Below, in pieces: positions 24,240-31,648 of a DNA stretch of 33,614 nt. The stretch lies in NCBI RefSeq assembly GCF_022815605.1, contig NZ_JALGRP010000001.1:1-33614 (forward strand), in the 5' to 3' direction. The notes below the pieces were generated by a model. That model was not told the origin of the DNA and did no database searches. It saw nothing but the letters and a program-made list of their open reading frames with translations. Numbering within the stretch: the first letter of the stretch is position 1; each line of letters starts with the position of its first letter. A program made the position numbers and the translations under genes. The DNA comes from Microbacterium sp. VKM Ac-2923. GTDB lineage: Bacteria; Actinomycetota; Actinomycetes; Actinomycetales; Microbacteriaceae.

Positions 24240-24337
24240 TGTTACGGCGTGCCGCCGAGTGCGCTCTGGGCGCGGAGGCACGTGGTGCCGCGGGCGCGCG
24301 TGCCGCGGGCGCGCAGCGGGTCGGCCGCATCCCCCAC

Positions 24338-24396
24338 TTGAGTGTCCACGACACCCGGACGCCGCGAATTTTCGTCCGGGTGTTGTGGACACTCAA
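24338..24396. repeat. Dispersed palindromic element, copy C
   Basis: Arms 24338-24361 and 24373-24396 form a 24-bp stem with one G/T-type mismatch and an 11-nt loop; the arm contains TTGAGTGTCCACGACACCCG. It is the cleanest copy, with the same core as 13138-13199 and 19576-19632. It lies about 200 bp upstream of the minus-strand LLM operon. Confidence 0.85.
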
Positions 24397-24444
24397 CAAG
24401 TCGCGAGGCCTGACGCGCGAGGCGGGAGGTGCGAGCCGCCGCGT

Positions 24445-24659
24445 CTGAACGACGACGCCATCGACGCCGACCGACTCGCTGCCGACGCCAGCGCCGAGGG
24501 CGTCGAGTATCAGCGAGGGTCGTTCTTCACGTCGGGCCCGGGGACGGATGCCGCGCGCCGCCTGCGCCTCGCCTGCGCCTCGCCTACGGCGACACGGGCG
24601 AGGCGCAGCTGCGGGAGGCGGCGGCGCGGCTGGGCCGGGCGGTGGCGCGGCAGGGGTGA
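24445..24659 (+). pseudogene. C-terminal remnant of a PLP-dependent aminotransferase or MocR-type protein, frameshifted
   Basis: Frame 1 from 24445 reads LNDDAIDADRLAADASAEG, VEYQRGSFFTSGPG, then AARRLRLA. After that the frame must shift to give YGDTGEAQLREAAARLGRAV and a stop at 24657-24659. The joined text matches the C-terminal end of class I/II aminotransferases (as in MocR regulators and 2-aminoadipate aminotransferases), where a GS.FF strand, an LRL.. strand and an EEL.EGVRRL-type helix follow each other. The shift is explained by an exact 11-bp tandem duplication, CCTGCGCCTCG at 24561-24571 and 24572-24582. No N-terminal part or PLP lysine region is present upstream, so this is a decayed fragment. 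Confidence 0.6.
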
Positions 24660-24751
24660 GGCGTGTCCCTTCCGCGCGGTGATGCCCGCGGGTTCGACGC
24701 GGCGGTCGGGGTCGCCGGCGGTCGCGGTCGGGGTCGCCGGGTGGTGCGCGC

Positions 24752-25131
24752 GAGGTCAGGGATGTGCGCATTGTCAGCCCAGATTCGCGGATGCGGGCTG
24801 AGGTTGGGCGAATCGCTGAGGTTGTGCCCGCGAGGCGGTCGCGCCCGCGCCCGCCGGCGGGGCCTGCGCCCGCCGCTGGCGCCCGTGCGTGCCCGCCGGC
24901 AGCGCTGTGCGTGAGGTCAGGGATTCGCGTGGGGACAGTCCAGATTCGCGGATGCCGGCTGAGGTTGTGCGAATCGCTGAGGTTGTGCACGCCTGGGGGT
25001 CGCGCCGGCGCCCGCCGGCGGCGCCCGTGCCCGCCGGTGGCGCTGCGCGTAAGGTCAGGGATTTGCGTGAGGTCAGTGAGTTTCGCGGGTTTCGGGCTGA
25101 GGTTGTGCGAATCGCTGAGGTTGCGCCCGCC
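24752..25131. repeat. Three-copy intergenic repeat of about 140-160 bp
   Basis: Copies start at 24752, 24913 and 25051 with [GA]AGGTCAGGGAT. In copies 1 and 2 a block with AGATTCGCGGATGC follows, and all three continue with GGGCTGAGGTTG-like sequence and GCGAATCGCTGAGGTTG. The stretch GCTGAGGTTGTGCGAATC is partly repeated within each copy, and GATTCGC pairs with GCGAATC around about 20 nt. GC-rich variable spacers separate the copies. There is no plausible reading frame, start or codon bias. The interval 24660-24751 shows nothing recognisable. Confidence 0.8.
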
Positions 25132-25205
25132 GCCACCCCGACCCCGCCGCGCCGCGCCGCCGCGCGGTCGCCACCGATGACCGCCCCACATCGCCGTGCG
25201 GCCGA

Positions 25206-26216
25206 TCAGCCTCCCGGCGTCCACCCCAGCAGCGGTCCCAACCGCCCCGCGATGTCCTCGAGGATCTGCGCGTAGTCGTCGGGCTCGAGGGCGAACGGCA
25301 GGGCGAAGGCCACCTCGTCGACCTGGCCGAACGCGCGAGTCGCGTGCAGCTGCTCGGCGATCTGATCGGACGTACCGACGAGGTCGGCGGCGAACAGCAT
25401 CCCGCGCGGACCCTGGGGGATGCCGACGCGCCCGCGCCGCGACTCGGCATAGGCCGCGTACCGCCGACGCTGGTCGGGTGTGGCGGTGTCGGTCGGCACC
25501 ACGACGAGGCCCTGCGACACCCGGGCGTTCTCGCCGTCGGGGTGCGTCTCGCGGTACAGCCGGATCTGCGCGTCCTGCTCGGTGTCGAAGTCGGTCGTCG
25601 TCGTCGACTGGATGACACTGCTGGTGAGCAGGTGGAAGCCGTTCTCGGCCGCCCAGGTCGTGGATGCCGGACTCCCGGCGCCGTACCAGAGCCGGTCGGA
25701 AAGACCCGCCGCGTGCGGTTCGACGCGCTCGGAGTACTCCTCGATGCCCTCGGTGCCCGCGAAGGGGCTGACCTGGTCGCCGGCGAGGAAACGGCGCAGG
25801 CGCCCGAGACGCTCGTACCCGAACTCCTCGTGCTCGGCCGTGTCGGGGTAGAGCGCCGGCGCGATCTCGTCGAGGCGCCGGGGCGGACCGACCGAGAAGC
25901 CCGGCTCCAGCCGCCCGCCGCTGAGCACATCGACTGTCGCGAGGTCTTCCGCGAGGCGCAGCGGGTTCTCCCACCCGAGCGGGATGACGGCGGTCCCGAG
26001 GCGGATACGGCTCGTGCGCTGGGATGCCGCGGCCAGCACCGCGACGGGGGAGGAGATGCCGTACTGCAGGTGCCGGTCGCGCAGCCACGCGCTGTCGAAG
26101 CCGAGACGCTCGCCGCGCTGGATGATCGACAGGGTCGTCTCGTGCCCGGCGCGCGGGTTCTCGCGGTCGAAGAGGCCGATGGTCAGGAAGCCGAGGGAGC
26201 GGAGAGGCCGGGTCAC
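25206..26216 (-). CDS. LLM-class flavin-dependent oxidoreductase, single gene
   Basis: A 336-residue luciferase-like protein, shorter than LLM-A and LLM-B. It has LGFLTIGLFDREN, ERLGFDSAWLRDRHLQYG, RIRLGTAVIPLGWENPLRLAEDLATVDVLSGGR (the conserved LLM core), LWYGAGSP and LVGTSDQIAEQL. This resembles the group of LLM proteins acting on their own with free reduced FMN or F420; the cofactor is not decided by sequence. The start is taken at GTG 26216 because a TAGCGT -10 box lies 7 nt before it with no ribosome binding site, which suits leaderless translation; upstream in-frame starts exist at 26225 and 26264. It is not part of the two LLM operons. Confidence 0.85.
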   Translation of the reverse strand: MTRPLRSLGFLTIGLFDRENPRAGHETTLSIIQRGERLGFDSAWLRDRHLQYGISSPVAVLAAASQRTSRIRLGTAVIPLGWENPLRLAEDLATVDVLSGGRLEPGFSVGPPRRLDEIAPALYPDTAEHEEFGYERLGRLRRFLAGDQVSPFAGTEGIEEYSERVEPHAAGLSDRLWYGAGSPASTTWAAENGFHLLTSSVIQSTTTTDFDTEQDAQIRLYRETHPDGENARVSQGLVVVPTDTATPDQRRRYAAYAESRRGRVGIPQGPRGMLFAADLVGTSDQIAEQLHATRAFGQVDEVAFALPFALEPDDYAQILEDIAGRLGPLLGWTPGG

Positions 26217-26223
26217 ACCGGTC

Positions 26224-26229
26224 ACGCTA
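26224..26229 (-). promoter_or_regulatory. -10 box of leaderless LLM gene
   Basis: TAGCGT on the minus strand, 7 nt before GTG 26216. It overlaps the alternative GTG start at 26225, which argues against that start. Confidence 0.5.
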
Positions 26230-26290
26230 ACCGGATGCCGGGATCGACTGTCGCCTGTCGTCACTCGCCGTCACAGCAACGTGTGTTGTG

Positions 26291-26641
26291 TCACTTCGTC
26301 TCGTTCGGATGGCTCGTATGAACCTGCTCGAGCCACACAGTGCGTTCTTCGACGTAGAACCAGACGCGAGCGCCGCCCTTGAGGGTGGGCTTGTGCTGCC
26401 AGCGCTCATGCGTCACGTTCCCGCGGACGATGGTTCCCAGCTCGCCCCTCAGCTGATAATTCGTCGGCGTCGTCGTAAGCGGAGTGCGGGTGAGGAAGTC
26501 CCAGGTGTCGGCCATGGCGTTCCTGATCGTGGCGACGAGGTCCAGCCAACCGCGACGGGCATCCGTCGTGGCGAAGCGCACCTCGAACTCTGTCTTCTTC
26601 GGTGGGCGGGGAACGTTTTCGCCCTTCCTGGATGCCGCCAT
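26291..26641 (-). CDS. RelE-like toxin of a type II toxin-antitoxin pair
   Basis: A 116-residue basic protein. The C-terminal half, GGARVWFYVEERTVWLEQVHTSHPNETK, is the pattern of a well-spread actinobacterial family annotated as cytotoxic translational repressor of the RelE/ParE superfamily, whose members cut mRNA at the ribosome. The N-terminal half carries FEVRFATTDARRGWLDLV and LRGELGTIVRGNVTHERWQ. The start codon lies 2 nt after the stop of the upstream Phd-like antitoxin gene, so translation is probably coupled. Catalytic residues of RelE vary and cannot be assigned here. No toxicity can be claimed from sequence alone. Confidence 0.75.
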   Translation of the reverse strand: MAASRKGENVPRPPKKTEFEVRFATTDARRGWLDLVATIRNAMADTWDFLTRTPLTTTPTNYQLRGELGTIVRGNVTHERWQHKPTLKGGARVWFYVEERTVWLEQVHTSHPNETK

Positions 26642-26643
26642 GC

Positions 26644-27102
26644 TCAGGGGCGCTCGACCGTCTCGCCGTCGTCGAGCCACTCGACCCGGGCGTCACCGAG
26701 CCCCGCGGCCACGGCCACCGCGGTCTCTCTCCACGAGGTCAACTCGGCGAGCGCGAGGTGCGGTTGATCGGTCGCGAACGAAGCCCTCGCGGCGTCCACG
26801 AGATCGTTGGCGCACTGCTCGCGGTCGGTTGCTGTCAGTGCGAGCATCCACGGGAACGACTTCGCCATGCGGTCGGGCAATGACCCCTCGTCGTCGAGGG
26901 TCACCGTGATGAGCTGGGCCGCGAAATTCAGCAACTGTGCCCGCCCGTGCGCCTCGCGTTGGGTCATGAGCACCAGTGACTCGCCATCACGTCGAGTGAC
27001 GGTCACGGGATGAGTCTCGGCTTCGGCGAAGACTTCGGCCGAGTGCTTACTCAGGTCGGAAGAGCGTCGGGTGTGAGGAGGGAGCGCTGCGGTGAGGGGC
27101 AC
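26644..27102 (-). CDS. Phd/YefM-like antitoxin
   Basis: A 152-residue protein. Residues 13-52, with SSDLSKHSAEVFAEAE then HPVTVTRRDGESLVLMTQRE, match the Phd/YefM N-terminal DNA-binding fold. The longer acidic C-terminal part (about 55-152) is predicted to be helical and would bind and block the toxin. It is longer than classical Phd (about 75) but typical of the actinobacterial partner of this toxin family. GTG 27102 is preceded by TAGACT at 6 nt with no ribosome binding site, so it is probably leaderless. Direct repeats at 27115-27132 are a candidate site for autorepression by the complex. Confidence 0.75.
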   Translation of the reverse strand: MPLTAALPPHTRRSSDLSKHSAEVFAEAETHPVTVTRRDGESLVLMTQREAHGRAQLLNFAAQLITVTLDDEGSLPDRMAKSFPWMLALTATDREQCANDLVDAARASFATDQPHLALAELTSWRETAVAVAAGLGDARVEWLDDGETVERP

Positions 27103-27108
27103 ACTCGC

Positions 27109-27132
27109 AGTCTATTCGGAACGTGTTCGGAA
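27109..27132 (-). promoter_or_regulatory. Promoter and candidate operator of the toxin-antitoxin operon
   Basis: The -10 box TAGACT (minus strand, plus coordinates 27109-27114) lies 6 nt before the antitoxin GTG. Adjacent to it are two direct copies of TTCGGAA (27115-27121 and 27126-27132), 11 bp apart, which also form GAAC-GT-GTTC. The position immediately upstream of the -10 box suits autoregulation. Confidence 0.5.
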
Positions 27133-27148
27133 GTCGAGACGTTCCTGC

Positions 27149-27865
27149 TCAGGCCGGCGTCCGCACCGCGGCGAACTGATTCCGCCGCCGCAACGCGAAC
27201 CCGAGCCGCTCGTACGCCGCGATCGCGCCGACGTTCGTCGCCGCCGCGTGCAGCAGGGCGCGGTCGCCGCGCTGCTGGATGTGGAAGGCCACATCGAGCA
27301 CGAGACGTGAGGCGAGGCCCTGGCGTCGGTGGTCGGCATCCACCGCGACGGCGCTGATCTCGGTCCATCCAGTGGGGTGCAGGCGCTCGCCGGCCATGGA
27401 CACCAGACGCCCCTCGCGACGGATGCCGATGTACCGGCCGAGCTCGTAGGTGCGGGGCCGGAAGGGCCCGGGCTGATTGCGGTCGACGATCGCGATCATG
27501 TCGGCCGCGTCGTCGGCATCCAGTTCGATCGCCTCCTCGTCGGGACGCGTCTGCAGCGCGTCGGTCTCGACGAGCTGCACGCCCTCGCCGCCGCCGAGGA
27601 ACTCCCAGCCCTCGGGGATCCCGCCCTCATAACCCGACAGGCCGACGTCGGCGCCCGGTCCGACGAGGTCGCGCAGGGCGTCCCACACTCCGGGCTCGTC
27701 CCACGTGCGCACCGCGACGAAGGGGGCGACGTCAGCGGGATAGCGGCGCACGAGATCGCCGCCGATCGCGAACGACGCGTGCGGGCCTGCCAAGGAATGC
27801 CAGGCGGCGTTGTCGAGGACGGTGGCGTCGGCGTGGGGGATGTCGAGGGTCGGGGCGGAGGTCAC
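27149..27865 (-). CDS. GNAT-family N-acetyltransferase
   Basis: A 238-residue protein whose C-terminal half (about 120-235) has the GNAT fold: EISAVAVDADHRRQGLASRL (acetyl-CoA loop RRQGLA), then HAAATNVGAIAAYERLGFALRRR. The N-terminal half (AWHSLAGPHASFAIGGDLVRRYPADVAPF) is probably a degenerate second GNAT-like domain, as in several two-domain acetyltransferases. The acceptor substrate is unknown. The GTG start at 27865 is the first with sensible protein sequence; the frame is open further upstream and no clear ribosome binding site is seen, so the start is uncertain. It is divergent from the LLM-A2 gene with a 188-bp gap. Confidence 0.75.
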   Translation of the reverse strand: MTSAPTLDIPHADATVLDNAAWHSLAGPHASFAIGGDLVRRYPADVAPFVAVRTWDEPGVWDALRDLVGPGADVGLSGYEGGIPEGWEFLGGGEGVQLVETDALQTRPDEEAIELDADDAADMIAIVDRNQPGPFRPRTYELGRYIGIRREGRLVSMAGERLHPTGWTEISAVAVDADHRRQGLASRLVLDVAFHIQQRGDRALLHAAATNVGAIAAYERLGFALRRRNQFAAVRTPA

Positions 27866-27925
27866 CGGGACACTCTGCGCCGGTCCTTGCTCGCGCGCAA
27901 CGTCGGGCGGCCGCACCCGCCATTC

Positions 27926-27964
27926 GATGACGGCGTGTGAAGCACCACGACGGTTGATGACGGC
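27926..27964 (+). promoter_or_regulatory. Paired GATGACGGC motif upstream of the plus-strand LLM cluster
   Basis: GATGACGGC occurs at 27926-27934 and 27956-27964, exactly 30 bp apart and about 90 bp before the LLM-A2 start. The octamer ATGACGGC is also upstream of the other LLM operon, there with 20-bp spacing. An 8-bp palindrome TGACGTCA (27965-27972) follows directly. Function is a guess. Confidence 0.3.
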
Positions 27965-28053
27965 TGACGTCACCGCGTGTCGCCGGACTCGCGGCGGGAG
28001 GTGCGACGGTCGCATTCTCGGTGCACGATCCGGACGACCCGAAGGAGCATCCC

Positions 28054-29253
28054 ATGACCGCACCGCACCCCCTCCACCTCGGCGTCGCCCTCGACGGTGC
28101 CGGATGGCATCCCGCCGCGTGGCGCGAGCCCTCGTCGCGGCCGGCCGACCTGTTCACCGCCGACTACTGGGTCGACCTCGTGCGCACCGCCGAGCGAGCG
28201 GGCCTGGACTTCGTCACGATCGAGGATTCCCTCGCGCTGCAGTCCGAGCGGTTCCTCGCCGGCGATGAGCGCACCGATGAGGTGCGCGGCCGGCTCGACG
28301 CCGTGCTGATCGCCTCGCGCGTCGCGCCCCTCACCGAGCGCATCGGACTGATCCCGGTGGCAACGCTGACCCACACCGAGCCGTTCCACGTCTCGACGGC
28401 GGTCGCCACGCTCGACTACGTGAGCGAGGGGCGCGCCGGGTTCCAGGCCAAGGTCTCGGCCCGCGCCGACGAGGCAGCCCACGTGGGGCGGCGCGCCCAT
28501 CCGGGCGACGTCGCCGTGGACGATCCCGCCTTCCGGTCGTTCGTCGACGACGCGTTCGACGAGGCCGCCGACGCGGTCGAGGTCGTGCGCCGGCTCTGGG
28601 ACAGCTGGGAGGACGACGCCGAGATCCGCGACGCCGCCACCGACCGATTCCTGGATGCCGACAAGGTGCACCGCATCGACTTCGAGGGCCGCTTCTTCTC
28701 GGTGCGCGGTCCCTCGATCACCCCGCGTCCGCCGCAGGGGCAGCCCGTCGTCGCGGCCCTCGCGCACGCCGAGGTGCCGTATCGCCTGGCCGCACGTGCC
28801 GCAGACCTCGTCTTCGTCACGCCGACCGACGTCCCTCACGCGCACGCGATCCTCGCCGAGGTGCACGATGCCGAGAGGGCGGTGGGCCGCGAGGGTGAAC
28901 CCCTGCGCGTCATCGCCGACCTCGTGGTGCTGCTCGACGCGCCGGACGAGACGGCCGAGTCACGGCTCGCCCGCCTCGACGCCCTCGGCCGACCGCTCGT
29001 CTCCGATGCGCGGATCGTCGCGGGCTCGGCATCCACCGTCGCCGACGTGATCGCCGACCTCGCCGCCGCCGGCGTCGACGGGGTGCGCCTGCGTCCGGGC
29101 GTCGCCACCGACGACCTGCCCCGCATCGCTGACGACCTCGTTCCGGAACTTCGTCGCCGGGGCCTCGCCGAACCCACGACGCGCGCCACTCTTCGGGGCC
29201 GCCTGGGCCTCACCGAGGGGCTCCCCAGTCGCTACGCCGCCCCGGTCGCCTGA
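28054..29253 (+). CDS. LLM-class flavin-dependent oxidoreductase (LLM-A2)
   Basis: A 399-residue luciferase-like monooxygenase, paralogue of the gene at 22944-24134: LHLGVALDGAGWHPAAWRE at the start, ERIGLIPVATLTHTEPFHV, GRAGFQAKVSA, DSWEDDAEIRD, RGPSITPRPPQGQPVVAAL and AAAGVDGVRLRPG line up. ATG 28054 has AAGGAG 6 nt upstream. It is followed 14 bp later by LLM-B2, repeating the LLM-A/LLM-B gene order of the minus-strand operon. The substrate is unknown; this subgroup often lies near sulfonate or sulfur-compound uptake genes, none of which is in the window. Confidence 0.85.
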   Translation: MTAPHPLHLGVALDGAGWHPAAWREPSSRPADLFTADYWVDLVRTAERAGLDFVTIEDSLALQSERFLAGDERTDEVRGRLDAVLIASRVAPLTERIGLIPVATLTHTEPFHVSTAVATLDYVSEGRAGFQAKVSARADEAAHVGRRAHPGDVAVDDPAFRSFVDDAFDEAADAVEVVRRLWDSWEDDAEIRDAATDRFLDADKVHRIDFEGRFFSVRGPSITPRPPQGQPVVAALAHAEVPYRLAARAADLVFVTPTDVPHAHAILAEVHDAERAVGREGEPLRVIADLVVLLDAPDETAESRLARLDALGRPLVSDARIVAGSASTVADVIADLAAAGVDGVRLRPGVATDDLPRIADDLVPELRRRGLAEPTTRATLRGRLGLTEGLPSRYAAPVA

Positions 29254-29267
29254 AAGGACCAGACACC

Positions 29268-30635
29268 ATGACCACGCGCAAGCAGATCATCCTCGCCGCC
29301 TACGTGGGCGGCGTCAACGAACACACCGCCTGGGAGCACCCGGATGCCGGGAGCCAGATCGCGTTCTCGACCTTCCGCCATGTCGCGCAGACCGCCGAAC
29401 GCGGACGTTTCGACTACTTCTTCCTGGCCGAGGGACTCGCCCTGCGCGCCCGCGACGGGCGGATCTTCGACCACGACATCGCCGGACGTCCCGACACGCT
29501 GTCGGTGCTCGCAGCTCTCGCCGCCGTCACCGAACACCTGGGCCTGGTCGGCACCCTCAACGCCACCTTCAACGAGCCGTACGAGCTGGCGCGGCAGATC
29601 GCCAGCCTCGACCACCTCTCGGGCGGGCGGGCGGGATGGAACGTCGTCACCTCGTTCGACGCGTATACGGGCGCGAACTTCCGTCGGGGCGGGTTCCTCC
29701 CGCACGCCGACCGGTACGTTCGTGCCGAGGAGACGGTCGCCACGATCCGCGAACTGTGGGACTCGTGGGCGACCGACGCGATCGCGGCCGACAAGGAGGC
29801 CGGGGTCTTCCTCCGGGATGCCGACGCGGGGGCGTTCACGCACCACGGCGCGCAGTTCGACATCGAGGGACGCTTCACCGTGTCGCGCAGTCCGCAGGGC
29901 CGGCCGGTCATCATGCAGGCGGGAGTGTCGCCGCAGGGGCGGGACTTCGCGGCATCCACCGCCGACGCGATCTTCTCGCCCTACTCGAGCCTCGCCGAGG
30001 GCAAGGCGTTCTTCGCCGACATCAAGGAGCGGGCGGCGCGCTTCGGGCGCAATCCCGATCACGTGAAGATCCTGCCGTCGGCGGGCTTCGTCCTCGGCGA
30101 CACCCGCGCCGAGGCCGAGGACAAGGCGCGTCGCATCCTCGAGCAGCAGCTGAGCGACCGCACCATCCAGGTGACGTTCGAGCAGGTGTGGAACCGCGAC
30201 CTGTCGGCCTACGATCTCGACGGGCCACTGCCCGACATCGATCCCGACCCCGAGGCGCCGACGTTCATCCAGGGGCGTGCGTTCATCTTCCAGGATCGCT
30301 TCCAGACGGTGCGCGGCTGGCGCGACCTCGCCGAAGAGCGGGGGCTCACCCTGCGCGGACTCGCCCGTACCGTGGCCCGCGGTCCGCAGTACATCGGAAC
30401 CCCCACGCAGGTCGCCGATCAGCTCGACGCGTTCGTGCAGGAGGACGGAGCCGACGGCGTCGTGCTCGGCTCGCACATCGTGCCCTCCGGTCTCGACGAG
30501 TTCGTCGACCGCGTGGTTCCGTTGCTGCAGGAGCGCGGCTCGCTGCGCACCGAGTACGAGGGCACCACGCTCCGCGAGAACCTCGGCCTTCCCGTTCCGA
30601 CCCCGGATGCCGCGCTCACGGCATCCCTCGTCTGA
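29268..30635 (+). CDS. LLM-class flavin-dependent monooxygenase, NtaA/SnaA/DszA type (LLM-B2)
   Basis: A 455-residue FMN-dependent monooxygenase, close paralogue of 21550-22947. Shared motifs include AGSQIAFSTFRHVAQTAERG, FDYFFLAEGLALRARDG, GLVGTLNATFNEPYELARQI, LSGGRAGWNVVTSFDAYTGA and GRPVIMQAGVSPQGRDFA; the C-terminal region VPLLQERGSLRTEYEGTTLRENLGL also matches. It would need reduced FMN from a reductase not encoded here. AAAGGA lies upstream of the ATG. It is the second gene of the LLM-A2, LLM-B2, DUF1684 cluster. Confidence 0.9.
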   Translation: MTTRKQIILAAYVGGVNEHTAWEHPDAGSQIAFSTFRHVAQTAERGRFDYFFLAEGLALRARDGRIFDHDIAGRPDTLSVLAALAAVTEHLGLVGTLNATFNEPYELARQIASLDHLSGGRAGWNVVTSFDAYTGANFRRGGFLPHADRYVRAEETVATIRELWDSWATDAIAADKEAGVFLRDADAGAFTHHGAQFDIEGRFTVSRSPQGRPVIMQAGVSPQGRDFAASTADAIFSPYSSLAEGKAFFADIKERAARFGRNPDHVKILPSAGFVLGDTRAEAEDKARRILEQQLSDRTIQVTFEQVWNRDLSAYDLDGPLPDIDPDPEAPTFIQGRAFIFQDRFQTVRGWRDLAEERGLTLRGLARTVARGPQYIGTPTQVADQLDAFVQEDGADGVVLGSHIVPSGLDEFVDRVVPLLQERGSLRTEYEGTTLRENLGLPVPTPDAALTASLV

Positions 30636-30704
30636 GCACACCCCCGACCGACGGATGCCGCGCCCCGGCGCCGTCCCCCACTTCACCCGCGAAACGAGGA
30701 AACG

Positions 30705-31550
30705 ATGACCGCGCACGACACCTTCACCCACGACTGGGACCAGTGGCACCTCCGGCACGAGCAGCGCCGTGCTGATCCGCACGGGTTCCTCGCCGTCACG
30801 GGTCTGTACTGGCTCGGGGAGCGGGCCGCCGGCATCCCGGGCCTGCCGGGGAGATGGTCGACGGGTGGCGACGGACCGGTCGTGGAGCTCGCCGACGGCG
30901 AGTCGCTCGAGGTCGCGGGTGTGGCGGTGTCGGGCCGTCACGCCTTCGGCCCGCTGGCCGAACGCGGGGGCGAGACCGTGGGCTTCGACGGGGGCGTGAT
31001 CGAGGTGGCACGGCGTGGGGGCCGCGACATCGTGCGCCCCCGTCGGTCCGATGCGCCGTTCCTCGCGCAGTACACCGGGACGCCGACGTATCCCGCTGAC
31101 GCGCGGTGGCGGGTCGAGGCGCGCTTCGTCGCCTTCGCCACCCCCCGACCGCACGAGGTCGGCGCTGCCGTCGACGGGCTCGTGCACGTCTACGACGCGC
31201 CGGGATACCTGGAGTTCTCGTTCGACGGCGACACGCACCGCCTCGTCGCGTTCCCCGGTCACGGCCCGGACGACCTGCTCGTGCTGTTCACCGACGCCAC
31301 CAGCGGAGTTACGACGTACGCCGCGAACCGGTCGATCACGGTGGCCGCACCGGATGCCGAGGGCCGCACGACCCTCGACTTCACTCGCGCGACGAACCTG
31401 CCCTGCGCGTACACCGATTTCGCCACCTGCCCGCTGCCCCCGGCCGAGAACCGCCTGCCGTTCGCGGTCGAGGCGGGGGAGAAGATCCCGCACGCGCGCG
31501 TGGCGGGCGAGATCACCGCCGCCGGCATCGTCGCACCGCGCACCGCGTGA
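30705..31550 (+). CDS. DUF1684 family protein
   Basis: A 281-residue soluble protein of the DUF1684 family. The signature is in the last third: LLVLFTDATSGVTTYAANR, then TTLDFTRATNLPCAYTDFAT, then CPLPPAENRLPFAVEAGEK. The N-terminal half has FLAVTGLYWLGE. The family is frequent in actinobacteria beside flavin-dependent monooxygenases but, to my knowledge, has no established reaction. The conserved FNRATNPPC-like motif suggests a catalytic Cys or a cofactor pocket; that is inference. It lies 69 bp after LLM-B2 with a GAGGAA ribosome binding site, so it probably belongs to the same operon. Confidence 0.85.
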   Translation: MTAHDTFTHDWDQWHLRHEQRRADPHGFLAVTGLYWLGERAAGIPGLPGRWSTGGDGPVVELADGESLEVAGVAVSGRHAFGPLAERGGETVGFDGGVIEVARRGGRDIVRPRRSDAPFLAQYTGTPTYPADARWRVEARFVAFATPRPHEVGAAVDGLVHVYDAPGYLEFSFDGDTHRLVAFPGHGPDDLLVLFTDATSGVTTYAANRSITVAAPDAEGRTTLDFTRATNLPCAYTDFATCPLPPAENRLPFAVEAGEKIPHARVAGEITAAGIVAPRTA

Positions 31551-31594
31551 GGCCCACGGCCGCGACGAGCACCGGGCCATACCCCGCCGTGTTA

Positions 31595-31617
31595 CCCGCG
31601 GTTTCCGGCTCCGCGGG
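31595..31617 (+). terminator. Hairpin after the DUF1684 gene
   Basis: CCCGCGG and CCGCGGG pair over 7 bp with a 9-nt loop, 45 bp after the DUF1684 stop and before the next promoter. The stem is short and has no T-run, so this is a weak candidate for the end of the LLM cluster. Confidence 0.35.
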
Positions 31618-31648
31618 CGAGCTCGAGGGTCGGCGGGATACTGGCCGG

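Noticed and set aside
24660..25205. Small genes inside the repeat-rich gap
   Set aside because: Open frames there are Arg/Ala/Pro-rich, lack start signals, and change frame between repeat copies.
27115..27132. SOS (LexA) box at the toxin-antitoxin promoter
   Set aside because: GAAC and GTTC are separated by two bases, not four as in the actinobacterial LexA site.
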